Shown: one piece after another, positions 25,986-34,395 of the stretch
Numbering within the stretch: the first letter of the stretch is position 1
Layout: the number at the start of each line of letters is the position of its first letter
The notes under the pieces: model-generated
What the model saw: the letters and a program-made list of their open reading frames with translations, nothing else
What the model was told of the DNA's origin: nothing
Database searches by the model: none
Source of the DNA: Paenibacillus tepidiphilus
GTDB taxonomy: Bacteria; Bacillota; Bacilli; Paenibacillales; Paenibacillaceae
Length of the DNA: 64,000 bases
Assembly (NCBI RefSeq): GCF_008635795.1
Contig: NZ_VWRQ01000001.1
Coordinates: 62,001-126,000, forward strand
Reading direction: 5' to 3'
Translations under genes and position numbers: made by a program

Positions 25986-27753
25986 ATGATCAAACAATGT
26001 ATGGTTCAGTTCAGAGGCTGGATCTTGCTGCATATTGCGCTGGGATTTATCATCCAGGCTTTGGGCGCCCTGGAGATTGTAAAGCTACAGGAAATACTGG
26101 ATACGGCCGTGGCCGGAAGCCCGCTGAAGACATTGACGGCCCTGATTGTAGTGTACGGTTTACTGCGCGGCGCTGCGGCGCTGCTGAATTATGTGGATGA
26201 GTATCCGAGCGCCCTGCTGGCGAACGGGATTCCGGAGCGGCTGAAGGTGCTGGCGCTGGCGAAGATTTCGCGTATGGACTATCAGGCCTATCAGAATATT
26301 GGCACGGGCCAGATGATCAAGGTCATCGAGAACGGGGCGGCGGCGGGCGGAGGGATGCTGAATTCTTTTGTGCTGCAGACGCTGCATGAGCTGCTGCCGA
26401 CCATTCTGTTCAGCCTTATCTTCCTCGGTTTCTACGACATGCGGATTATGCTGGTGATTGCCGCCGGTTACGCCGTGGTCTTCGTGATCGCGGGCAGGCT
26501 GCTGAAGGTGCTCTACCGGATGAAGTCGTCCATTCTGGCAGAGCAGGAGGCGGTGTCCCGGTATTCGGTGCGCGGGTTTATGGAGCTGGTGGTGTTCCGG
26601 CTGAACAAGCGGTATAACCGGGAGATCGCTGCAATTGGCGCTTCGGCGCAGCATCTTGTCCGGCAAAGCGCCCGGCTGCAGATGATTCATGAGTCTTTTT
26701 TTGCCATATTCGAGGTGTTTATAACAGTGATCAAGGTGGGCGTTCTCCTCTATGGCGTGCGGAGTGTTGTGGCCGGCGGCACATCTCCCGGGGTACTGGT
26801 CGCCCTGATCATGTTCATTGATAAAGTCTATACCCCGATCGCCATCTTCAATGTGCTCTTCGTGAACTATAAGCTGAACCGGGTGGCGTATGAGCGCTTT
26901 GCGGAATTCATCCATGCGCCGGAGGACCGGAATCTGCATACCGGATTGGCGGTACAGGAGCTGCGGGGCGATATCGAGCTGAAGGATGTATCCTTCGCTT
27001 ATGGCAATAACAGCATTCTGCGGGAGCTGACAGTCTCCATTGCGGGTGGGACGACGGTTTGCGCTGGTAGGCCCCAGCGGGAGCGGGAAGTCGACGGTGG
27101 CGAAGCTGCTGGCGGGTCTGCTCAAAAAAAGCGGCGGCTCCATCCTGCTGGACGGCCGCGAGCTGGACGAACTGAGCCTGGACAGCTACTATGACCATCT
27201 CTCTTATCTGTCCCAGGACAGTCCGGTCTTCGATACGACGATCCGGGGAAACATCGATTTTGATCAGCGGCTTACGGATGAGGAGCTGTATAACGTCCTG
27301 GACAAGGTATCCCTCATGAGCAAAGTTCTGGAGCTGCCGGATCGGCTAGATACTGAGGTCGGAGAGCGTGGACTGAAATTGTCCGGCGGTGAGCGGCAGC
27401 GGCTGGCCATTGCCCGCGCCATCGTGCAGCAGCGCAGCCTGATCATTCTGGATGAGCCGGTCTCGGCGCTCGACAACATTACGGAGAAGCGGATCATGGA
27501 GACCGTTCTGCATGAATTCAGGGAGAAGACCGTGCTCATTGTCGCGCACCGGCTGAATTTCATTCAGGAGGCCGATCAGATCCTGATGCTGGAGCACGGC
27601 GCTCTTGCGGGACAGGGGGACTTCGCTTCCCTGCTGCGGGGGTCCGCGCCCTTCCGAAAGCTATGGAATGACGGCAGGACTGCGGCGGCTGCTCCAGCCG
27701 AATCCGAAGGATACAACCGGACGCCGGAAAATGATACAATGATCTCCAGCTAA
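25986..27753 (+). pseudogene. ABC exporter (membrane + ATPase domain), frameshifted
   Basis: An ABC exporter of about 588 residues. The first frame (to about 27058) holds the membrane domain with about six helices and the start of the nucleotide-binding domain (IELKDVSFAYGNNSILREL). The rest lies in the next frame: Walker A GPSGSGKST, Q loop LSQDSPVF, signature LSGGERQRLAIARAI, Walker B LIILDEPVSALD and the switch His in IVAHRL. Reading ACG GTT GCG CTG GTA would join the frames, but the sequence has GTTTGCG at 27057-27063, one T too many. It is either a recent inactivating mutation or a base-call error; all motifs are otherwise perfect. It is preceded by a structured leader and followed closely by the HPr kinase paralogue. 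Confidence 0.85.
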
Positions 27754-27804
27754 TCACTCATGCAATGAATGCAGCCCGGCGCCAAGCCGCAGGAGGAGAA
27801 TGAC

Positions 27805-28722
27805 ATGAAATCGATCACCGTGCAAAAGCTAACGGATACGTTTCATCTGGAGGTGCTTGCGGGAGCCGCCCGCATGGACCGCGAAATTACCCGCCCACGG
27901 ACACACCGGCCGGGACTGGAATTTGTCGGGTACTTTGACTTTTTTCCGATGGAAAGGGTTCAGGTGCTCGGCCGCAAGGAAATTACTTACTTATTGACGC
28001 TCAGCGTAGAAGAACGCAGGCTGCATATCGGAAATATCGTGAAATACCATCCGCCTTGCTTCATTGTGACCTCGGGGCAGCAGGAGATTCCTTATCTGAA
28101 GCTGTTTTGCGATCAGGAGGGCATTCCGCTGCTGCGTACGACGGACACGACCACCGAGTTCATCGCGAAGCTCGACAGCTATCTGGTGAAGGCGCTGGCC
28201 CCCGAGCTGTCGATCCATGGGGTGTGCGTCAATGTCTCGGGCATCGGCATCCTGCTCAGAGGCAAATCCGGCATCGGCAAAAGCGAAACCGCCCACACCC
28301 TCATCCGCAGGGGCCACCGCTTCGTGGCGGACGATATTGTGGTGCTGAAGAAGCTGGGGCCGGCGACGCTGCTCGGATCGCACAATGAAACAACCCGTGA
28401 ATTCCTGGCGCTGCGCAGTGTCGGGCTGATTAATGTGGTGCGCCAGTACGGGCGCCGGGCTTTTCAGGATGAGACGCGGATTGTGCTCGACATTGAGCTC
28501 GCACCATGGCGGGAGAACGCGCTGAACAATGAGCTGGAGGTCGTGCCGCAGTTCACGGAATATCTCGGCGTGCAGATTCCGCATCTGGAGATCCAGCTGC
28601 AGCCGGGACGCGATGTCGCCGGACTGATTGAAGCAGCGGCCAACAACTGGTATCTGAAGCAGCTTGGCTACAGTGCCGTGGAAGAGTTCATGCAGCGGAT
28701 CGAGAACGGGATGCAGAGCTAA
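27805..28722 (+). CDS. HPr kinase/phosphorylase paralogue
   Basis: A 305-residue protein with both HprK domains: the N-terminal domain (residues 1-130, TRPRTHRPGLEFVGYF) and the kinase domain with P-loop RGKSGIGKSETA (around 152-160), the catalytic-region His in SIHGV and RGHRFVADD. The second HprK signature, normally EIRGLGIINV, reads ALRSVGLINV, losing the Glu and a Gly. A standard HprK phosphorylates HPr Ser46 for catabolite control; this diverged copy may act on another protein or be less active (inference). ATG 27805 follows CAGGAGGAGAATGAC. It starts 51 bases after the ABC exporter, suggesting one unit. No hpr, lgt or PTS gene is near. A lasso-peptide kinase role was considered but no lasso genes are present. 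Confidence 0.9.
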   Translation: MKSITVQKLTDTFHLEVLAGAARMDREITRPRTHRPGLEFVGYFDFFPMERVQVLGRKEITYLLTLSVEERRLHIGNIVKYHPPCFIVTSGQQEIPYLKLFCDQEGIPLLRTTDTTTEFIAKLDSYLVKALAPELSIHGVCVNVSGIGILLRGKSGIGKSETAHTLIRRGHRFVADDIVVLKKLGPATLLGSHNETTREFLALRSVGLINVVRQYGRRAFQDETRIVLDIELAPWRENALNNELEVVPQFTEYLGVQIPHLEIQLQPGRDVAGLIEAAANNWYLKQLGYSAVEEFMQRIENGMQS

Positions 28723-28743
28723 AGGCGCGGTCCTCATATGACG

Positions 28744-28778
28744 AAAGAAGCGGCGCTGGCCGCTTCTTTGTTCTTTTT
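28744..28778 (+). terminator. Terminator after HPr kinase paralogue
   Basis: AAAGAAGCGGC and GCCGCTTCTTT pair perfectly around a short loop and are followed by GTTCTTTTT. Confidence 0.95.
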
Positions 28779-29077
28779 AAGAGAATGAGAGGGCAGATAT
28801 TTAGCAGCTTAAGGAATAGATCGCTTAAATCGCGGTTATATACTTATTACAAGTAACTATACTTCCCCCACGGATATCCATTTCGGTAATATGCCGGACG
28901 GCACTCTTCCCGATTTCATTCTAAATAAGAGACCCTAACCTGAACGATACTCTGTATGACGCTTTGCAGCCCGCATCGGCGTCTGCTTGCATGTCTGTAA
29001 ACAAGCCTTGCTACTATCCTGCCTCGAAGCCCGTTCGCCGGTTTCAGCAGTGCCGCAAACGCTATGGAGGTGTTACC

Positions 29078-30376
29078 GTGATTGAACCCGAAGAGCATGC
29101 CCTTCAGGAACGTTCCGCTGCTCCTGAAGCTTCTGAAGAGGCATCTTCCTGTCCGGTGAGCTGGACGGATCTGCCGGAAATTAATGAAGGTCAAACCCTA
29201 TTCTCTGTCTTGTGCTTTACCTTGGATGCGTTCCCGGAGAATTCTCGCGCCGGAGGGGAACAAACAAAGGATGTGTTAATGCATATGGCGGCCGGCCGGG
29301 TCGATGCAATGCTGAACAACACGGGGTGTTTCTATAAAGCCGAAGGCGGACGGATTATTGTCTTGAGCCGGGAGACGGCTCCCCGGGTAATTCACAGCAT
29401 CGCGAGTGTGATATGCGCTGCGCTTGCCCGGGAATATGTTTACGCGAGTGCGATATATAACCTGAAGGTCCGCGCGGGAGCGGCCGTTGCCGCAGCGCCG
29501 GGAACCCCGTGGAGAACGGTTCTGGTCCAGGCGGAGCAGGCAATGAACGAGATTCCCCACGGGAGCAAAGAGTGTATTCGTCTTTATCGCGGGGACAGCG
29601 GCGGCCTGGAGGAGGAGCAGCCTTTGCGCAAGGCGGATTTACAGCGGGCGCTTGATCATAATGAATTCGTGCTCTATTATCAGCCGCGCATCGACCTGGG
29701 AAGCGGTGAGCTGAAGGGAATGGAAGCTTTGCTGCGCTGGGACCATCCCCGTTTAGGCCGGATTATGCCCGGCCGGTTCATTCCCCTTGCCGAAGACAGC
29801 GGGATGATCGGCCATCTGGGCCGGTGGGTGCTCGGAGAAGCCTGCCGCCAGGCCCGGGTCTGGAGCTGCAAATTGCTGAAGCCATTCCGGATGTCCGTCA
29901 ATGTATCTGCCCACCAGCTGCAGCCGGAACTGGTGGAGGAGGTGTCAGCGGCGCTGCGGCAGCATAAGCTGGACGGGAGCTTCCTGGAGCTGGAGATTAC
30001 AGAGAGCGCCATGGTGCGCAATATGAAGGAAGCGGTGCCGCTGCTGAATGCCGTCAAAGACTACGGAGTAAGCATCTCCATCGACGATTTCGGCAGAGGT
30101 TATACTTCGGTTCACTATTTAGAGTCCCTTCCGGCAGATTGCCTGAAGATCGACCGCAGCTTTCTGAACCGCAGCCTGAAGCAGCAGAAGAAGATTATCT
30201 CGGCGATCATTGCTCTGGGCAGAAGGTTCGGCCTGGAGATTGTGGGAGAGGGCGTTGAGACGCCGGAACAGCTGAAGGTGCTGCGGGAGCTGAACTGTGA
30301 TACGGGCCAGGGATTCCTGTTCTCCAAGCCGATAGACAGTGAGGCCTTTGAGCTGGAATATTTGTCTTTCACTTAG
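29078..30376 (+). CDS. EAL-domain c-di-GMP phosphodiesterase with degenerate GGDEF
   Basis: About 432 residues, no membrane segment. The N-terminal half has the fold pattern of a GGDEF domain, but the active loop reads NNTGCFYKAEGGRIIVL, so it cannot make c-di-GMP. The C-terminal EAL domain is complete: MEALLRWDHP (EAL), SVNVSAHQL, LELEITES, SIDDFGRGYTS, CLKIDRSF, GEGVETPEQ and TGQGFLFSKP, so hydrolysis of c-di-GMP to pGpG is expected. GTG 29078 is preferred: GGAGG lies seven bases upstream and homology starts soon after, while the frame opens 38 codons earlier without support. It lies alone between terminators. Confidence 0.93.
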   Translation: MIEPEEHALQERSAAPEASEEASSCPVSWTDLPEINEGQTLFSVLCFTLDAFPENSRAGGEQTKDVLMHMAAGRVDAMLNNTGCFYKAEGGRIIVLSRETAPRVIHSIASVICAALAREYVYASAIYNLKVRAGAAVAAAPGTPWRTVLVQAEQAMNEIPHGSKECIRLYRGDSGGLEEEQPLRKADLQRALDHNEFVLYYQPRIDLGSGELKGMEALLRWDHPRLGRIMPGRFIPLAEDSGMIGHLGRWVLGEACRQARVWSCKLLKPFRMSVNVSAHQLQPELVEEVSAALRQHKLDGSFLELEITESAMVRNMKEAVPLLNAVKDYGVSISIDDFGRGYTSVHYLESLPADCLKIDRSFLNRSLKQQKKIISAIIALGRRFGLEIVGEGVETPEQLKVLRELNCDTGQGFLFSKPIDSEAFELEYLSFT

Positions 30377-30401
30377 GCTTAAGGCGATCCGCGAATTGTC
30401 T

Positions 30402-30416
30402 ATGAAAACGCATCTA
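30402..30416 (+). promoter_or_regulatory. cre-like CcpA site before beta-glucosidase
   Basis: ATGAAAACGCATCTA matches the catabolite-responsive element pattern WTGNAANCGNWWNCW at all but one position. It lies about 70 bases upstream of the GH3 gene, a place where CcpA repression would make sense. A one-mismatch hit can arise by chance. Confidence 0.35.
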
Positions 30417-30487
30417 ATTTTACGGGTATCCGGCGCGGACAATCTGTCATAAAATACGCCTGAGGGAAATGACGAAGGAGGTTCTAC

Positions 30488-33415
30488 ATGTCTACTATTA
30501 ATTATCCGTTCCAGAATACGCAGCTTCCGCTTGAGGAAAGAGTAAGCGACCTGGTATCCCGGTTCACCCTGGAAGAGAAGGTTCAGCTCATGGTGCAATA
30601 TCAAGCCGCCGTAGAACGGCTTGGCGTTAAGGCATATAAACATGGTACAGAAGCGGCGCATGGCATGGCCTGGCTGGGCGAAGCCACCGGTTATCCGCAG
30701 CCGATCGGTCTCGGATGCACCTGGGATACGGAGCTGATGCAGCGGATCGGCAGCGCGATTGGCGATGAAGCGAGGGGTTTCTTCAAGCGCAATCCGGAGA
30801 TTAACGGGCTGACGCTCTGGGCGCCGACCGTCGATATGGAGCGCGATCCGCGCTGGGGCCGGACGGAAGAGGCCTACGGTGAAGATCCTGTGCTGACCGG
30901 CAAGCTGGCCTCCGCACTGGTACAGGGGATTCAGGGCGATCATCCCAAGTATTTGAAAGCGGTTGCCACGCTGAAGCATTTTATTGCCAATAATAATGAA
31001 GTCGGCCGCGGCGACACCTCGGTCAGCATTGATCCGCGCAATATGCGCGAATATTATTTGAAAGCGTTTGAAATTCCGTTCAAGGAAGGCGGCGCCCAGT
31101 CGATGATGACGGCGTACAACGCCATCAATGGCGTACCTGCTAACCTGAACCCGGATGTGAACGGCATCGTCAAGGAAGAGTGGGGCATGGACGGCTTCGT
31201 GGTCAGCGATGCGTTCGACGTCTCCGGCACGGTGCGCGACCACGGCTATCTGGAGACGCATAAGGAAGCCGTAGCCCGTTCGATCCGCGAAGGCGGTATT
31301 GACAGCCTTACGGATGACGATGCACTCATGAAGCAGTCGCTGCGCGAAGCGCTGGAGGAAGGCCTGCTTGCAGAGAGCGACCTGGACGCCGCGCTGCGCA
31401 ATACCTTCCGTGTCCGCTTCCGGCTCGGCGAGTTCGATCCGGAAGAGGAGAATCCGTACGCAGCCATCGACGAATCGGCCATTCTGCATCCGGAGCATGC
31501 CAAGCTGTCGCGCGAAGCGGCCGGCAAGGCGGTCGTGCTGTTGAAGAACGAAGGCGGCATTCTGCCGCTTGCGGCCGACAAGCTGAAGAAGGTGGCCGTC
31601 ATCGGACCGCTCGGCGGAACGGTGTACCGCGACTGGTACAGCGGTTCGCTGCCTTATGCCGTAACGCCGCTGCGGGGCATTCAGGAGAAGCTGGAGGCTT
31701 ATGGCGGTAAGACGGCATTCGCCGGCGGCACGGACCGGGTCAAGCTGAAGGCCAAGCACAGCGGCCGCTACGTACAGGTGCAGGAAGGCGAGCAGGCGGC
31801 TCTGGCTGCAAGCGGCGAGAATGCCGGGCAGGCGGCCGTATTCGAGCTGACCGACTGGGGCTGGGACAGCCACACCGTCATTGCCGAAGACAACGGCCGT
31901 TATCTGACGACGGATGACCGGATTGTGAAGGCTTCGGCCGACCAGATCTGGGAATGGTTCACGAAGGAGGTGTTCCTGGTCCGTCCTTCGTCCGAAGGTC
32001 AGGATGGCGTAGGACAAGGCGTAACCTTCTCTACGTGGAACGATACGCCGGTAACGGTGAAGCGTGAGACCGGTGAGCTGCTGGTCGGCACCGGCAGCGC
32101 AGAAGAAACCGCCAATGAGATCAATGTGGCGGGTGCGGCTTCGGTGGCTGGCGGCGAAGACGAGCGTGTCAGCGCCGACGTGTTCGAAGTGGAGACCGTA
32201 ACGGACAAATTCCAGGCCGCCAAAGAGATTGCAGGCGATGCCGACCTGGCGGTTGTCTTCGTCGGCAACCATCCGCTGATCAACGGCAAGGAGACCATCG
32301 ACCGTCCGGACATTACATTGCCGGCGTCGCAGGAGCAGCTTATCAAGGAAGTGATGTCCGTCAATCCGAACACCGTGGTTGTCGTAGTGGGCAGCTACCC
32401 TTATGCGCTGAACTGGGTGAACGAGCATGTGCCGGCAGTTCTTTATACCACGCATGCCGGACAGGAGATCGGCAACGCCGTAGCCGACGTGCTGTTCGGC
32501 GACGTTAATCCGGCCGGACGCCTGAACATGACCTGGTATTCCTCGGTCGATCAGCTGCCGGAATTTATGGATTACGATGTAATCAAGCGCGGCAGAACCT
32601 ATCAGTATTTCACCGGAGAGCCGCTGTATCCGTTCGGACACGGCCTGTCCTACAGCACGTTCCGCTATGACGGACTGGTGCTTGACCGGGAGCAGGCGGT
32701 TGCGGGACATGACGGAGAAGTCAGCATTACAGCCACCGTTACGAATACCGGTGACCGCGCGGGCGAAGAAGTCGTGCAGCTGTACGGCCATGCGGAGCAC
32801 TCACGTGTGAAGCGTCCGCTGAAGCAATTGCTCGCTTTCCGGCGGATACTGCTCCAGCCGGGGGAAACGGCGGAGGTCAGCTTCACGCTGCCGTTGTCCG
32901 AGCTGGCGATCTGGGATGTGACCCGCGAGCGCTTCTGCATCGAGACGGGCAGCTACAGCTTCCTGGCCGGTGCTTCCTCCGCAAGTCTGCCGGTGAGCGC
33001 AACGCTTGCGGTTCAGGGTGAGGTCATCCCGCCGCGCGATCTGCGGCAGCCGGTGAAGGCGGTCAACTACGACGATTACGAGGGCATCCTGATCGGCGAA
33101 TGCCGGGAAGGCGGCAGTGCGGCGGAAGTGGCCGGTGCCGGTGCCGGGGCTTCCGGCTGGATCGCGTTTGCAGACGCCGAGTTCGGCGAAGGCGTGAGCA
33201 GCGTCAAGCTGCGCGCAGCGGCTCCGGAGGCGGCTGTCGCTGAGATCCGGCTGCAGAGTCCGGAAGGACCGCTGGCCGGCACGGTGTCGCTGGCGGGCGA
33301 AGGCGCGCAGGAATGGCGCGACTATACCGCCGGTCTGAGCGGCGTAAGCGGCCGCCAGGACGTGTACATTGTGCTGAACGGCAAGGCCGCGCTGAGCACG
33401 GTTCAGTTTATGTAA
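30488..33415 (+). CDS. Beta-glucosidase, GH3, with inserted and C-terminal accessory domains
   Basis: A 975-residue GH3 enzyme. The (alpha/beta)8 domain runs to about residue 330 with KHFIANNNEVGRGDTS and nucleophile Asp241 in FVVSDAFD. The alpha/beta sandwich domain is interrupted at about residues 415-560 by a beta-rich insert (VKLKAKHSGRYVQVQ, DNGRYLTTDD) that resembles a fascin-like beta-trefoil, then resumes at VVFVGNHPLINGKETIDR. A fibronectin-like domain follows (about 730-840), and the last 110 residues look like a CBM6-type module (GWIAFADAEFGEGVSSVKLR). No signal peptide, so it appears cytoplasmic despite the binding module. It should release terminal beta-D-glucose or xylose. Ribosome binding site AAGGAGG; single gene with a terminator. 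Confidence 0.92.
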   Translation: MSTINYPFQNTQLPLEERVSDLVSRFTLEEKVQLMVQYQAAVERLGVKAYKHGTEAAHGMAWLGEATGYPQPIGLGCTWDTELMQRIGSAIGDEARGFFKRNPEINGLTLWAPTVDMERDPRWGRTEEAYGEDPVLTGKLASALVQGIQGDHPKYLKAVATLKHFIANNNEVGRGDTSVSIDPRNMREYYLKAFEIPFKEGGAQSMMTAYNAINGVPANLNPDVNGIVKEEWGMDGFVVSDAFDVSGTVRDHGYLETHKEAVARSIREGGIDSLTDDDALMKQSLREALEEGLLAESDLDAALRNTFRVRFRLGEFDPEEENPYAAIDESAILHPEHAKLSREAAGKAVVLLKNEGGILPLAADKLKKVAVIGPLGGTVYRDWYSGSLPYAVTPLRGIQEKLEAYGGKTAFAGGTDRVKLKAKHSGRYVQVQEGEQAALAASGENAGQAAVFELTDWGWDSHTVIAEDNGRYLTTDDRIVKASADQIWEWFTKEVFLVRPSSEGQDGVGQGVTFSTWNDTPVTVKRETGELLVGTGSAEETANEINVAGAASVAGGEDERVSADVFEVETVTDKFQAAKEIAGDADLAVVFVGNHPLINGKETIDRPDITLPASQEQLIKEVMSVNPNTVVVVVGSYPYALNWVNEHVPAVLYTTHAGQEIGNAVADVLFGDVNPAGRLNMTWYSSVDQLPEFMDYDVIKRGRTYQYFTGEPLYPFGHGLSYSTFRYDGLVLDREQAVAGHDGEVSITATVTNTGDRAGEEVVQLYGHAEHSRVKRPLKQLLAFRRILLQPGETAEVSFTLPLSELAIWDVTRERFCIETGSYSFLAGASSASLPVSATLAVQGEVIPPRDLRQPVKAVNYDDYEGILIGECREGGSAAEVAGAGAGASGWIAFADAEFGEGVSSVKLRAAAPEAAVAEIRLQSPEGPLAGTVSLAGEGAQEWRDYTAGLSGVSGRQDVYIVLNGKAALSTVQFM

Positions 33416-33458
33416 GTGGAAGAGGTGCAGCCCGTTCTATGGGCTGGCGGATCATGGG

Positions 33459-33497
33459 GCCGACCCGGAGTCATCGAGACTCCGGGTCGGCTTCTTT
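33459..33497 (+). terminator. Terminator after GH3 gene
   Basis: GCCGACCCGGAGTC and GACTCCGGGTCGGC pair perfectly around ATCGA and are followed by TTCTTTTT. Confidence 0.95.
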
Positions 33498-33572
33498 TTA
33501 CGGATGAGCGATGGTTAATCCGCATCTAGGAGCGAGAGGTAATGGACGGCACTAGAGCAGCCATTATTCAGA

Positions 33573-33760
33573 GATAATTGCATTTTGTACATCTAGATTT
33601 GTGGAAAACAGCCGTCTGAACGGGATAGTTGCACTTTGTACACTTATAATTCCCGATAACCGCCGAAATTGAGGTAACCTCTGGTTTTAGTTGTACGAAG
33701 TGCAGTTATATTGGTTATATTGGTCTACTAGGACGGAATAAGTGTACGAAATACAATTAT
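33573..33760. repeat. Second copy of the 187-bp four-palindrome element
   Basis: Four imperfect palindromes related to those at 5230-5416 are centred near 33584, 33635, 33698 and 33749, spaced 51, 63 and 51 bases, in the same order and orientation as the first copy. Spacers share short words (GTGGAAA, CCGAAAT-like) but have diverged. The element fills the gap between the GH3 terminator and the MarR promoter; no gene is seen here. Confidence 0.85.
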
Positions 33761-33878
33761 TCTAGCTTTGATCCATTCAATGATCCATTCAATAATCTGG
33801 GCCACGAATCAACAGCCAGGAGCTGCGAACACCTGATCATTGCTTTTTAGTGGGTGCCATTTGTCTCTGCCTGCCCCT

Positions 33879-33907
33879 TTGACTTTAATTTGATATCAAA
33901 CTATAAT
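33879..33907 (+). promoter_or_regulatory. MarR-gene promoter with palindromic operator in the spacer
   Basis: TTGACT (33879-33884) and TATAAT (33902-33907) are exactly 17 bases apart. The spacer contains the palindrome TTTGATATCAAA (33889-33900), which recurs at 34351 before the next gene. A regulator bound here would cover both promoter boxes, so autorepression by MarR is likely. The predicted transcript would start at or very near the ATG at 33914. Confidence 0.8.
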
Positions 33908-33913
33908 GGCCGT

Positions 33914-34336
33914 ATGGAGACGAGAGATGTTATATCACTAATTTCAAAAATAAGAGAAAAGGTCAACCGGTTCATCGTCGCCGAGCTGGCGGAGAATGGG
34001 CTGGAGGGGATCGGCACCTCGCACGGGGACATTATCTATGCGCTGCTGCGGACGCCGCGTCTGACCATGGCTGAAATTTCCCAGCGTATCCACAAGGATA
34101 AGTCTACCGTCACCGCGCTTGTCGACAAATTGGTCCGGCTGGGCTATGTGGTCAAGGAGAGGGATCAGGTGGATGCCCGGGTGGTTTATGTAGCGTTGAC
34201 CGGCAAAGGGCGCGAATTGGAGTCCTTATTTGAAGCTGTCTCGCAGGACATGCTGAATGTGTTCTACCGCAATGTTTCGGAGCAGGAGCAGCAGGAGTTG
34301 CTGCGTATTTTAGAAAAGATTCACAGGAATTTCTAA
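33914..34336 (+). CDS. MarR-family transcriptional repressor
   Basis: A 140-residue winged-helix regulator. The helix-turn-helix reads LTMAEISQRIHKDKSTVTALVDKL cut by the wing VKERDQVDARVVYVALTGKG; the first and last helices form the dimer interface. The N-terminus from ATG 33914 (METRDVISLISKI) fits MarR homologues; there is no ribosome binding site because the promoter -10 box ends only six bases before it, pointing to a leaderless transcript. It probably represses itself and the hydrolase gene that follows, both preceded by the same palindrome. Confidence 0.93.
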   Translation: METRDVISLISKIREKVNRFIVAELAENGLEGIGTSHGDIIYALLRTPRLTMAEISQRIHKDKSTVTALVDKLVRLGYVVKERDQVDARVVYVALTGKGRELESLFEAVSQDMLNVFYRNVSEQEQQELLRILEKIHRNF

Positions 34337-34350
34337 TTTTTTTGCCTATT

Positions 34351-34366
34351 AGTTTGATATCAAACT
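34351..34366 (+). promoter_or_regulatory. Second MarR operator, before the hydrolase gene
   Basis: AGTTTGATATCAAACT is a perfect 16-base palindrome whose core is identical to that in the MarR promoter. It lies between a -35-like TTGCCT (34342) and a TAAATA, 30 bases before the hydrolase start, placing a repressor over the promoter. Confidence 0.8.
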
Positions 34367-34395
34367 AAATACACGGCAAACAGGAGGATACAAAG

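Noticed and set aside
27805..28722. Lasso-peptide cluster kinase
   Set aside because: HprK-like kinases do occur in such clusters with an ABC exporter, but no precursor, RRE/protease or cyclase gene is present and this protein has the full HprK N-terminal domain.
30119..32800. 893-residue minus-strand frame opposite the GH3 gene
   Set aside because: Long only because of GC-rich third positions in the sense gene; the GH3 motifs on the plus strand are decisive.
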